Made by a program: the position numbers and the translations under genes
Source: Jaminaea rosea
Taxonomy: Eukaryota; Basidiomycota; Exobasidiomycetes; Microstromatales
Length of the DNA stretch: 64,000 nt
Direction: 5' to 3'
NCBI RefSeq assembly: GCF_003144245.1
Contig: NW_020289988.1
Coordinates: 470,041 to 534,040, forward strand
Notes under the pieces: model-generated
The model's database searches: none
The model's input: only the letters and a program-made list of their open reading frames with translations
What the model was told of the DNA's origin: nothing
Part shown: positions 1 through 10,827 of the stretch, piece after piece
Numbering within the stretch: the stretch's first letter is position 1
How the letters are laid out: each line of letters starts with the position of its first letter

Positions 1-173
1 CAACGCATCGGACGGACAGACGCGTTGCTGAGTGGAGAAGAGTCAGCGCTCACTCGAGGGCTCACTCACGCCTCGTCGACCGCTACACACTCCTGCGCTA
101 CAATCGATCCGCATCGTGCGTCTCTGCCTAAAGATACAACATGAAAAGAGACATCCCGCTAATCTCCCCCGCC

Positions 174-1820
174 CTAGATACGAATCGCATAACTGCTCCC
201 TGTGACACCTCCCGCCCTACTCACGTACCTCACCCACTTGATACTCTGATACCCGCTCTTCTCCCACACCTTCAAGTACCTCACCAACAGCCCACTCGCC
301 GTAAGCATCAGCACTTCAAAGTCCATCTCAATGGGCGGTCGACTCCACGCCTTGCGCACCGTCGTTGTGCTAGTCAAGGTGGCCTCGGCCGTAAGCGTCG
401 CGTCGCTCATTCCTTGGATGCGCGGCATCTTCCACAGGATCTGGGAGGAGGAGGAATCCCATTTGGCTTTGCCTAGGGCAACTTCGCATTTCACGCCAGT
501 GGTGTTGGGTGGGGTGGGGATGCGAACCACGACGTCTGTGCCGTGCAGCTTGGCGTCAAAGTTGGCTTTGAGGTGGACGGTGTACTCTACCTTGGACTTG
601 CCGACCTCCTCCACAATGGGGTGGACCTGTGAGCGAGCGAGCAGCGCGGTTGTCAGTCATGTCGCACAGTCACACGCCTCTCTCGCGCCGCCTCTACGCA
701 CCTTGAAGGGCAAGTTCACGTTGTTAGTCGAGCGATATCGCATAAGCTCGAATGCCCCGTCCGGCGGGGTAAAGGAGATGGACCTGTCCGTGTCGTATTT
801 GTTGAGCTTGACGCACTGGTGGAACTGACAGTCATCCAGCTCTACGGCTCCCACGGCAGAAGACTCGTCGCCCAGACCGGGACAATCTCCCATGCTTTCG
901 CCATTGCGCTGCTTCTTGCGGTCGAGAACGAGCTTGTCGTTGAGACCGAACTTGCACTCGGGCCTGTGCGTGCGGGGCAAGGGGGGCGCGATGGTTAGAG
1001 TGAGGATGGTGACACAGGGAGGCCGCCTCGTCACACTCACATTCCGGTGAGATAGGCACGCATTAGGATTTGGCCGTCCACGTCTGCTCGTAGTACCGTG
1101 CCTGCAGCGGCCAAGCCGACGAAGAGCAACACCTTATCAGCTCAGCTCTCGCACGTACGCCCACACGCTCTCTACTCACCCTTGCTACTCATCAGCAAAT
1201 TCACATTCTCCACCACGTCAACGAATGCCTCGTTCTTCCTGTACTTGACATCCGCCCTCCTCCAACTCGTGGCCCCTGTAGCCTGGATAGTAATCTTGGC
1301 CGAATCCTCCCTCACGGCCTGCTCCGACTTCACGCCCTCGGTCGTGATGTACATTTTCAGAGTGTCCGTCTCTGAGTTTTGAGGGTAGCCGAAATCGAGG
1401 ATTTCGTCGAGGAGCTCGTAGATGAGGACGAAGTTGTTCTTGACGCCTGGTGAGAATAGACGTGGGGAAAGGGCAGGGTGAGCTGGAGGCAGTGCCCTCT
1501 TGGCGCCTCTCGCGCCTCTACTCACTCTCCTCGTCCAACTTGCCGAAATAGCTCCTCCCGATGCCTATCAGTCTATAGCAAAACTCGAACACCAGCGCCG
1601 CATTGGCATTGTTCTTAGTCACGGCCACAAGGTAAAGGTTCTCATGTCGCACATGGAAGAAGGAGGTGCTGCCCAGAGTGATGATCGGGGAGCGCACCGA
1701 AGGGTTGGAGATGACTTGGATGCGGAAGATCTCTGCGATTGATCGCTTGATGTCAGGGCGGTATAGGCGAGAGATGAGGACGTCGCCCTTTTGTGTGAAG
1801 ACGAAGAAGGCGCTGATCAT
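174..1820 (-). CDS. apm4: AP-2 clathrin adaptor complex, mu subunit
   Basis: Medium chain of the AP-2 adaptor, which selects cargo at the plasma membrane for clathrin-mediated endocytosis. The N-terminus ([20 protein letters not shown]) is the longin-like start typical of mu2. The C-terminal mu homology domain begins near the stretch [10 protein letters not shown] and ends with the family-typical WVRYVSRAG and a terminal IRI. Five exons join in frame: 1820-1526, 1446-1180, 1101-1041, 963-702 and 626-174, giving 445 aa, close to the usual 430-440. The [17 protein letters not shown] junction favours AP-2 over AP-1 or AP-3. The ATG at 1820 is the only start that gives the conserved first residues. 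The neighbouring upstream leader holds a long G run. Confidence 0.93.
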
Positions 1821-1874
1821 CGCGACGACGAGAGGGCGAGAGCTGCGATGGTAGCGCCTGAAGGTGGGGTAAGA

Positions 1875-1892
1875 GGGGGGGGGGGGGGGGGG
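1875..1892. repeat. G homopolymer (about 18 G)
   Basis: A run of about 18 consecutive G lies 55-70 bp upstream of the AP-2 mu start, so it would be a C run in that transcript's leader or promoter. It may form a quadruplex on the plus strand. Its exact length is uncertain in any assembly. Confidence 0.85.
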
Positions 1893-2682
1893 CAGGGGAT
1901 CGCACGTCAAGTTGTTCGCCCGCCGCCAGTCGCTGGGCGACGCCCCATGTCCATCTGCACGAGCCAGGCCATTTGCCGCCGGCCCCCCGCCACGCCTCGC
2001 TGCGTGCGCCCTGCTGCTCTCGACCCCCGGCCTGTTGCTTTGTTCGCTCGCAGTCACCAAGAAAGGGCAGCCCTTTGTCCACATAGACTCGAGCAGATGA
2101 TGCCAGCCTGATGACCATCTCCCCACCTTTGTCTCTCCCAAGAGCTGACACGGAAGCGCAGCTTGAATGGAAATCTCTCGAGCGGGACGGTCTGGCTTGG
2201 CGTACAAGGGGGCCCGTGATCACGCTCAGACTGGGAAGCGCTGGAGGACCGCCACCACTATTGGGTCAGAGCGAAGGCATCTTTGTCGTTTCGACATTCT
2301 CGCCCCGACCATTGACGTTTGACTTCTCGGAAGTTGACTCTTTTCGCATCGACGCCTTCTCAGCGCGACGCCATGACCTCTTGTGAAAGAGCCCCTATCC
2401 GAGCCCTGACCCGCAGATCCCCTCGTCGCAGCATTCAGGCAAGCAGCTCTATCTGTCTTCGGGGAATGATCGAGGCAAGAGGGAATGCAGGTACAGGATA
2501 GAACAGAATGCGACGAGGTGTTGCGGAGGGTACCGGGAAGAAGGAAGGAAGAAAGGAAGGAAGAGACTGAGACTCGGAGGGGAGAGAGGCAGAGGGAGGT
2601 CGCCGTGCTGACTGCCCGCTTGCGTGCGAGAAACGCCCGCCGCCCATTACTGATACTAGCGCGAAGATCTGCCGCTCGCATC

Positions 2683-2690
2683 GCTATAAG
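2683..2690 (+). promoter_or_regulatory. TATA-like element
   Basis: CTATAAG lies about 185 bp upstream of the secreted-protein ATG in a GC-rich context where AT-rich octamers are rare. Its role as a core promoter is inferred from position only. Confidence 0.35.
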
Positions 2691-2872
2691 AGGGATCGAG
2701 CTCCTCTTCGCAGCAATGTCTCACGAAACTCATCTTCCTTTCTCCCCCCTATCCCTCTCATTGCACCCCTGAGCCCACTCCCAAGCCTGGACGTAGTCAC
2801 CCACACTCCTTGAACACTCTCACGTTAACGAGCGCCACTCAACCAACCTCGCTAGAACACACGCACGCCGTC

Positions 2873-3607
2873 ATGCGCTTCACCACCTCAACCAGTATCG
2901 CTCTTCTGACCATCGCAGCCGCCTTCTCTCCTGCAAGTGCTCTCCCCTCCTCCTCGTATTCCCCCTGCAGGGTCAAATACAACTTCGACTCGTCCAACCC
3001 GCTCGATATGGACCTCCGCAGCTTCGCCCTCACCCTACAGCAAGGCTCAGCCTGCGCCTACGACCAGGTGCACACAGCTTCCACAACCTTTGCCGCCTAC
3101 GCTCAGCAGGGGGCCAGCCTCGCGGTGGCAGGAGCAGCCAGTGGAGCCTCAACGGTCGAAAGCAATGCCCAAGCAGCCGCCCTCGCCGGCTCACAGTACG
3201 CCCAACAATTCGCAGCAGAAGTGGCTGCCTCGTACACTTACCTTGCCAGGCTTTACGGGCAGGCAAAGACTTTCTTCGCCACGTACGAGACACAACTTGC
3301 CGCCTCCGATGTTGGACAGGCCGTGGCTTCTTTCCAAGCCCTGTACCTCGCCACATGCAAAGCCCTCGCCGATTTCAAGCCGTACGCCCCATTCATGACG
3401 AGTGCGCAACGTGCTGTACGCGATTTGGATGCGGCAGAGGCGGATTTCACCAGCTCGCTGCAGAGGTATGGTGGTAAGGTGTATGCGAGGGTGCAGCCCG
3501 TTGCGGGGGATGCGGAGCAGGCATTGGGGGAGATGGTGGGGGCGATGCGTAAGGGGGAGCAGGCGGTCAAGAATTTGGGGAAGGACGCCGTGGGAGTGCA
3601 GGTGTAG
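2873..3607 (+). CDS. Secreted alanine-rich protein of unknown family
   Basis: Single-exon protein of 244 aa. The first about 24 residues form a classic signal peptide: MRFTT, a hydrophobic core with IALLTIAAAF, then a likely cleavage after the ALP/ASA region. The mature part is Ala-, Gln- and Ser-rich and mostly predicted helical by eye. It has three cysteines after the signal (near CRVKYNF, SACAYD and ATCKALA) and no transmembrane segment or GPI-like tail. I do not recognise a domain. A longer in-frame start exists at 2810, but it would bury the signal peptide, so 2873 is preferred. It could be a cell-surface or apoplastic protein of a plant-associated yeast. It converges on the Trf4-like gene with about 130 bp between stops. 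Confidence 0.7.
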   Translation: MRFTTSTSIALLTIAAAFSPASALPSSSYSPCRVKYNFDSSNPLDMDLRSFALTLQQGSACAYDQVHTASTTFAAYAQQGASLAVAGAASGASTVESNAQAAALAGSQYAQQFAAEVAASYTYLARLYGQAKTFFATYETQLAASDVGQAVASFQALYLATCKALADFKPYAPFMTSAQRAVRDLDAAEADFTSSLQRYGGKVYARVQPVAGDAEQALGEMVGAMRKGEQAVKNLGKDAVGVQV

Positions 3608-3739
3608 AGGAGGGGGGGGGCGCTCCATCATACCATTCATAGCGCTTTGCGTCGTCTACTACCCATTCACGATGGCTATCATGCTTCATATTGGATACCA
3701 ATCTCTGTCATGCTTTAATCTTCACGCCGGCAGGAGCGG

Positions 3740-5958
3740 CTAGGCATCACTCTCCTCTGCCCCATCCCCTCGCTGCTCATCCTCATTATCGCTCCTCTCC
3801 GTAGTAGCATACGTCTTGCTTAGCCAATAGTCGCGAGAGCGCTGTCTCTTCAAGCCTCTCGCGGAGGATGTGGCGCCGTTTGTGGCGCTGCCCTTGATGA
3901 CTACCTGCCCCTCCTCCGGTGAAGAGCCTGAGCCACCCTCGCCCACCCCACCGTCGCTCTCGTCCATCTCGCTCCCACTGCCGCTATCCGATTCCTCGCT
4001 GACGTAGCGACGCTTCTGCCTCTGCTGCCTCTGCTGCTGCTGCTGCTGCGACGGCTGCCTCCTCCTCGTAGCAGCATACCGCGAGTCCGTCTCCTCGTCA
4101 CTCTCATCGCTCGAGTCGATGCGGATCGCCGGACCCACGCCATGATCCCTTCGCCCTCCTCGCGGGGTACTGTGACGAGATGACGATGCGGACCGCGCTG
4201 CCCCGCGGATGTTGATAACACTTTCCACCCCGCTAGAGGAGGACGACGAGCCATTGCGCGGTCCGTTCTCTCCGGTGGAAGGATCACGTGGGGGCTGGGG
4301 CGGCGGGGGAGGAGCGGGTGAGGGAGGCGGGTAATGTGGCTCTGGCGGTCTATTACTGCGACTGGATGGCCCAGGGCTGGGCGATCTACCCGGCGGAGAG
4401 CGACCCAGCTTGGCCTGCAGAGCGCCAGAGTCGTATAGCTGGGCGATGTCCTTGCGCGCCTTTGTGAGGTCGCGACTCACACCGATGATGCTTCCCAGGA
4501 GGGACTGAGGGTCGCGGTCGCTGCGTGATGACGATGAGGAGGAGCCCTGACTGCCTGAGAGAAGGGCGGCGCGCGCTTCCTCGTCGGGGTCAAAACGGAC
4601 ATGTTGCTGCTGCGAGGCTGTGCCCCGTATCCTGTTCGCTCCGCTTCGCCCCCTCGCCATGTCAATCCCTCGCTGGCACACGGCCGCAGTGAGCAAGTCG
4701 AAGGCGCCAGAGAGGGCCGACCTGATGCTCAAGATGTTGTACGACCCCTTGGAGATGTCATTGTCCGCAGCCTGGGGATCCTCAATGCAGAGCTTGTACG
4801 GCTTGCCCTGATCTACCCAGCCTCGATTCGACTTGCGGAAATAGCCCCCACCATCCCTCACTGTAAGCCCCGTCTCATCGTACCCAAAGTTCTTGCCGTA
4901 CAGCTCCAGAAATTCGAGGAAGAGCACACCGAGGTTGAAGCAAGGGTCTATCTCTCCTCGCTGGACTTTTGGGTGGAGCTGTAAGAAGTTGATGACCATG
5001 AGGATCACGGAGAAGGAGCCTAGCCCGCCCGTGTAAACTTCGCTCATGCCGCGTTGTTGAAGGAGGTGCTTTGTGATTAGGATGAGGGGGCGAATGGCGG
5101 GCATCTCGCTTTGCATGCGATTCACCCAGTCGGCTGCTTGGAGGCCATTCACCTGGTTGACAGAGATGTCGCAGCGGTATCTGGCGCGGCGTAGGAACAG
5201 AGTGAGAGGATCAGTTGTGCGCTCTATGAGGGCTCTCAGAGTCTTGAGGAGGCGCGCACTCACCGCCCGTATGTGCAGACGAACTTGATGATGGGCACCT
5301 TTGCTTTGGCAATGACCTGCACGTCCGTTGCAAGATTGTTGCGTCTGAGACAAGCGGCCATACTCCTGAGTACCCCCTCCCTCCTCTGCATCTCCATGGC
5401 TTCACAAACGACGACCAAATCAATGTCCCCTTGCGGCAGATAAAGCTCAGTATCCTGACTACCAAAGCTGTGCACCTTTGCATCACGCCATTGCGACGTT
5501 ATTGCGTTGCGGATGAGATCGATGACCATCTCTCTGCATGCGTGTTCCTTGCGCGTCGGGGAGAGCCACCCTTCGAAGGCGATGAGCTCGCGGTTGAGCT
5601 GCTGAGCTGCATTGCGTGCTGTGGACCAATTGACATCGATGCTCCACGGCGTGCCGCGAGCTGCTGCTCTCTCTCTCTCCTTCTTTGTCATGCCATCGTC
5701 CGGCGGCATCGTTGCTTCATCGCCGTATTTGCGCTTGCGACCACCGCCACCACCACCTCCGCTGGTAGAGGGGGAGGTGTGGCGAGACTGACGGCGGGAA
5801 GGGGCGGCTGATGACGAGGTGGTAGAAGGACCGGCCTCTGCCGAAATGGCTCCGCTGCCACTGCCGCCCGCTAAGTCGTCGCCACCGCCGAGATCGAAGC
5901 CCACAAAGTCCTCTGCGCCGAAGCCGGGGCGTGGAGGAGGAGTGGCCACAGCTGTCAT
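3740..5958 (-). CDS. Non-canonical poly(A) polymerase, Trf4/PAPD5/Cid14 type
   Basis: Nucleotidyltransferase that in characterised fungi adds short A tails to nuclear RNA for exosome decay (TRAMP complex). Two exons join in frame, 5958-5264 and 5180-3740, giving 711 aa. The pol-beta-like catalytic core shows FGSQDTELYLP followed by GDIDLVV, with the metal-binding aspartates at about residues 178 and 180. The central domain continues with a fungal PAP-associated motif (GGLGSFSVILM, then NLGVLFLEFLELYG). The last about 300 residues are Ser/Pro/Gln/Arg-rich and disordered. The intron lies inside the core just after VCTYGR. The start at 5958 gives MTAVATPPP; longer in-frame starts upstream encode only low complexity. 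Confidence 0.9.
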
Positions 5959-6336
5959 GGACACGAGGCGGAGGGTGAGGACGTGGTGGTGGTAGTGGTG
6001 GTGACGGCAGAGTGAACGCACGTCTCGCTCGCCCCTTCCGCGCTGAGAGAATTTGTGTCCGCCCGTCCGAGGCGGAGGGCGGAGACGAGGCGGGAGGCGG
6101 GCAGCAGGGTGCGTCGTCGAGCCGCGTGTGGGCGTGGGCGCGGGCGTGGGCGTGGGTGGGCGTAGGTGGCCTAGCGCAACTGCAGGCAGCGAGCGAGGCC
6201 AGAGAGCGAGCACAAGCCACTCACCGACGACGCTCCCTCACACCTCGCTCCTTGCCCTCCTTACCATCACTCACACTCGACCCCTCGCCCCCTCGCCCCC
6301 TCGCCCCCTCGCCCCCTCGCCCCCCTCTGCCTGCGC
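5959..6336. other. Shared divergent promoter with GC-rich tandem repeats
   Basis: Region of 378 bp between the Trf4-like gene and the E2 gene, transcribed away from each other. It has GTGGGC-type repeats near 6120-6165 and an 8-bp tandem repeat near 6284-6325. No open frame in it looks coding. Confidence 0.6.
6284..6325. repeat. 8-bp tandem repeat (CCCTCGCC unit)
   Basis: Five to six near-perfect copies of CCCTCGCC lie just upstream of the E2 start and would be in its 5' leader. Minisatellite-like and possibly length-variable. Confidence 0.8.
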
Positions 6337-6945
6337 ATGCCAACAATGCGCATCGCATCCAAGCGTCTAGCCAAAGAGCTCTCCGACCTACGCTCGGGCG
6401 CACTCCCAACAGGTTGCACCATCCTCCAAGCCGATGACTTGCAGACGTGGATCTTCCAAATCGAGACGCTAGGAGAGACTGTATTCAAAGGGGAACGATT
6501 CGCGCTGCGCTTTCGATTCGACGATCAGTACCCTATCGAGTCGCCCGAGGTCGTCTTTGTGGTCAGCGATGGATGGAAAGCGCCTGAGGCGTCGCATGTC
6601 TATTCTAATGGGCATCTCTGTGAGTGCCGCGGGCGGGGAGCAGAGTGCGAAAGAGAGGGTAGATTGTACTGACCAGGTGGTGTCGCTCGCAGGCCTATCC
6701 ATCTTGGGCGACGAATGGTCGCCAGTCATGTCCGTCTCTAGCGTCCTGCTGAGCATCCAGAGCATGCTAGCCAGCCAGAAGGTGAGCCCGCGTCGTCCCA
6801 TTTCAACTTAAAGCCAGCCTAGAGCTCACCTCCCGCGCTCACCTCGCAGCAAAAGGAGCGACCACCCGACAATGACCGCTACATGAAGCATGCCCCGCTC
6901 TCTCCAAAGGACTCTCGCTTCGTCTACCACGACGACACAATCTAG
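6337..6945 (+). CDS. Ubiquitin-conjugating enzyme E2, UBE2W-like
   Basis: E2 enzyme of the UBE2W class; the human member attaches ubiquitin to protein N-termini. Three exons join in frame, 6337-6619, 6693-6781 and 6850-6945, giving 155 aa (family about 150). The UBC fold shows TWIFQIETL, then YPIESPEVVFV, then HVYSNGHLC with the catalytic Cys at residue 95, followed by LSILGDEWSPVMSV. The C-terminus PPDNDRY...YHDDTI matches UBE2W rather than UBC4/UBC13. The first intron splits the codon of the catalytic cysteine (T then GC). The ATG at 6346 is an equally possible start, shorter by three residues. Confidence 0.93.
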
Positions 6946-7103
6946 ACGCGCGCGCGTGGCACGCCACGCCACGCCACTGTCCCTCCTTTCCAACCTCCCA
7001 AGATACCACTCCCTAACGTCGAACGGCAATGTCATCCATCCCAGCAAGCACGGAATGGTCTTCAATCGATCAAAGTCTGACGTCGTTGGCGTCGCCGGCT
7101 CAA

Positions 7104-7109
7104 AATAAA
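7104..7109 (+). terminator. Possible polyadenylation signal AATAAA
   Basis: An AATAAA hexamer lies about 160 bp after the E2 stop codon, within the convergent interval with the phosphoglucose isomerase gene. Such hexamers are scarce in this GC-rich DNA. Function is inferred. Confidence 0.35.
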
Positions 7110-7176
7110 GGACTTCCATTTACCATCGCTTCCCTACACTCGACTACATTCCAGCTCACCGCCCCGCTCTCGCGCA

Positions 7177-9193
<2,017 letters not shown>

Positions 9194-9530
9194 GGCTAGT
9201 GCGAGAAGAAATGGGGGGATGGTGGTGTGAGGGGAGAAAAGGAAGAAGGCAAGATGGTGCACGAGCACGATGGGGTTGCAGTTGGTCCGCTGCTCGTTGC
9301 CCTCTCACTTTCTCCACCTCGCATCACACTCGACTGGCGCCACGCCCACGCACGCCGCCACATCACGGCTGCCTGGCTCAGGCCAAGCCTGAGATTGCCG
9401 GCCCGCCGGTGCCGCTCCCGCCATTCCAAATTGTTGGCGCTACCACGAGGGCGAGAAGCACGCAAGACGAAGACGTGGGACGTAACGAGATGGTATCGAC
9501 GATGATATTAGCGAGGGGAGAGGGTGGGGT
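9194..9530. other. Intergenic: PGI promoter and DCTN6 3' flank
   Basis: Region of 337 bp upstream of PGI and downstream of the dynactin gene, which are on the same strand. No coding-like frame or clear motif was seen. Confidence 0.55.
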
Positions 9531-10584
9531 TCAGACTATGGCTCGCAACTTGTGCGACTTGGGAATGGCTGTCAAAGCGGGATCAGTCAAGTCAGCCTGC
9601 TTGCCTCCCTTCATCTCACGCTCATCCCCGCCCGCCTCACCTTGTCTGAGGTAGTCTAGATGCTTAGCATGCAAAGCTTCCTCTTGTAAACGGCCTTGCC
9701 CACTCCAGACGCCGACACTGCCTGTAAAGACCGTGTAGTCAGGTAGCGTAACGACTGGCGCGGCACTCGGAGCTGTCACAGCCTCTCCTCCACCTTCTCC
9801 TGCTTCCCCTTCCTCCCCCTCCTCGAGGATCGTCTCCGTAGCTCCAGACGGGGTGCGCTTCATTGCTCTTGCCCCCACCTTCAGCCCTGCCTCCGCCTCT
9901 TCATCGTCATCCCCCAGTAAATCTCCCAACTCCTCCTGCGTATAACCCCTGGTCCCCGCAGCCGTCGCTGCACAGCCCGCACTGATCGTCGTGAAGGAGC
10001 CGATGGCAACCTGCGACGAGACGCGCGATTTCACTTCAAACGTATTGTGATCTCCTATCGAGCGTGCTTCGATGTGCGAGCCTACTTCGAAGAGGTTGTG
10101 TGAGCCGATGACCAGAGGGGAGGGCGATCTGCGTGCGAGGGCAGGGAGGGTGTGAGTGGCAGCAGCAACGGGATGCGAAGGAGGGAAAGAGTGCCCACCT
10201 GTTGATGATCGTCACATTCTCCTCAATGATACAGCTTGCGCCAATTGTAATCGGACCGCTCAGGGCGAGGATCGCCGCTTTCGGGTGGACGACGGTGCCT
10301 GTGAGCGGGTTTCAGGGATTGTCAGTGCGGCCATACCACGGAGTGATCTCCCCAGAACGTCCCCTCACCTGTGCCTATGGTAACATGACCTCTGCGAGAC
10401 AACAATCTGTCAGAGTGTGGGCTGGACGACGTGGGCTCTCGATTCCTCACCTGATGTCCACGTCCTGCGGGAGCGTCACCTTGGACCCGACGTCGAGACG
10501 ATCCTTGGTGGAGCTGCGGGCGAGGGTGGAGCTTGGTCAGAGCGAGAAGAACGCAGCGTGTGCGCTCGCGGATGCGCACCTCAT
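9531..10584 (-). CDS. Dynactin subunit 6 (p27) left-handed beta-helix protein
   Basis: Pointed-end component of dynactin, the dynein activator that moves vesicles and nuclei along microtubules. Five exons join in frame, 10584-10580, 10513-10451, 10391-10369, 10298-10199 and 10128-9531, giving 262 aa. Hexapeptide-repeat coils are clear: DIRGHVTIGTG, VVHPKAAILALSGPITIG, SCIIEENVTIIN, SPLVIGSHNLFEVGS and SIGDHNTFEVKS. These match human p27 in order. The protein is longer than the about 190-residue human one because of an acidic insertion (EELGDLLGDDDEEAEAG and following). The first coding exon is only 5 nt (ATGAG), completed by the next exon to MSSTKDRLDVG. No better upstream start was seen. Confidence 0.85.
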
Positions 10585-10827
10585 ACGGTGGGCTGAGCAG
10601 ATGAAGAAGTGACAAGGAGGAAGAGAGCAAACGACGACGACCTGAATGGAGTTTCAGCTTTGTTCGCGAGCGAGTTCAGCTTTGTTTCCGCTCCTCGCTC
10701 GCCCCGGTCTGCACGGGCCGCCGTGGGAGTCAACGAAAGGCGGAAACGAGAGATCAACACGTCGCCTCGCCTGGGCCTCGCGCCTCAATTTACCTCATTC
10801 CTTCTCGCCTTCACCTGCCACCTCGCG

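Larger units (their letters stand above)
1821..2872. other. Intergenic region with two divergent promoters
   Basis: About 1 kb between the AP-2 mu start (minus strand) and the secreted-protein start (plus strand). No open frame here looks coding: frames are short, arginine/serine-rich and lack family resemblance. It contains a G run near 1875-1892, a purine-rich GGAAG-repeat stretch near 2538-2570 and a TATA-like element near 2683. It presumably carries both promoters. Confidence 0.6.

Noticed and set aside
1-173. Part of another gene at the left edge
   Set aside because: No frame here shows family resemblance; it is treated as 3' flank of the AP-2 mu gene.
174-236. Extra last intron in the AP-2 mu gene (a GTGAGTAGG donor after WVRY)
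   Set aside because: Read-through gives a normal mu2 C-terminus ending IRI, whereas splicing to the nearest acceptor gives an unrelated tail.
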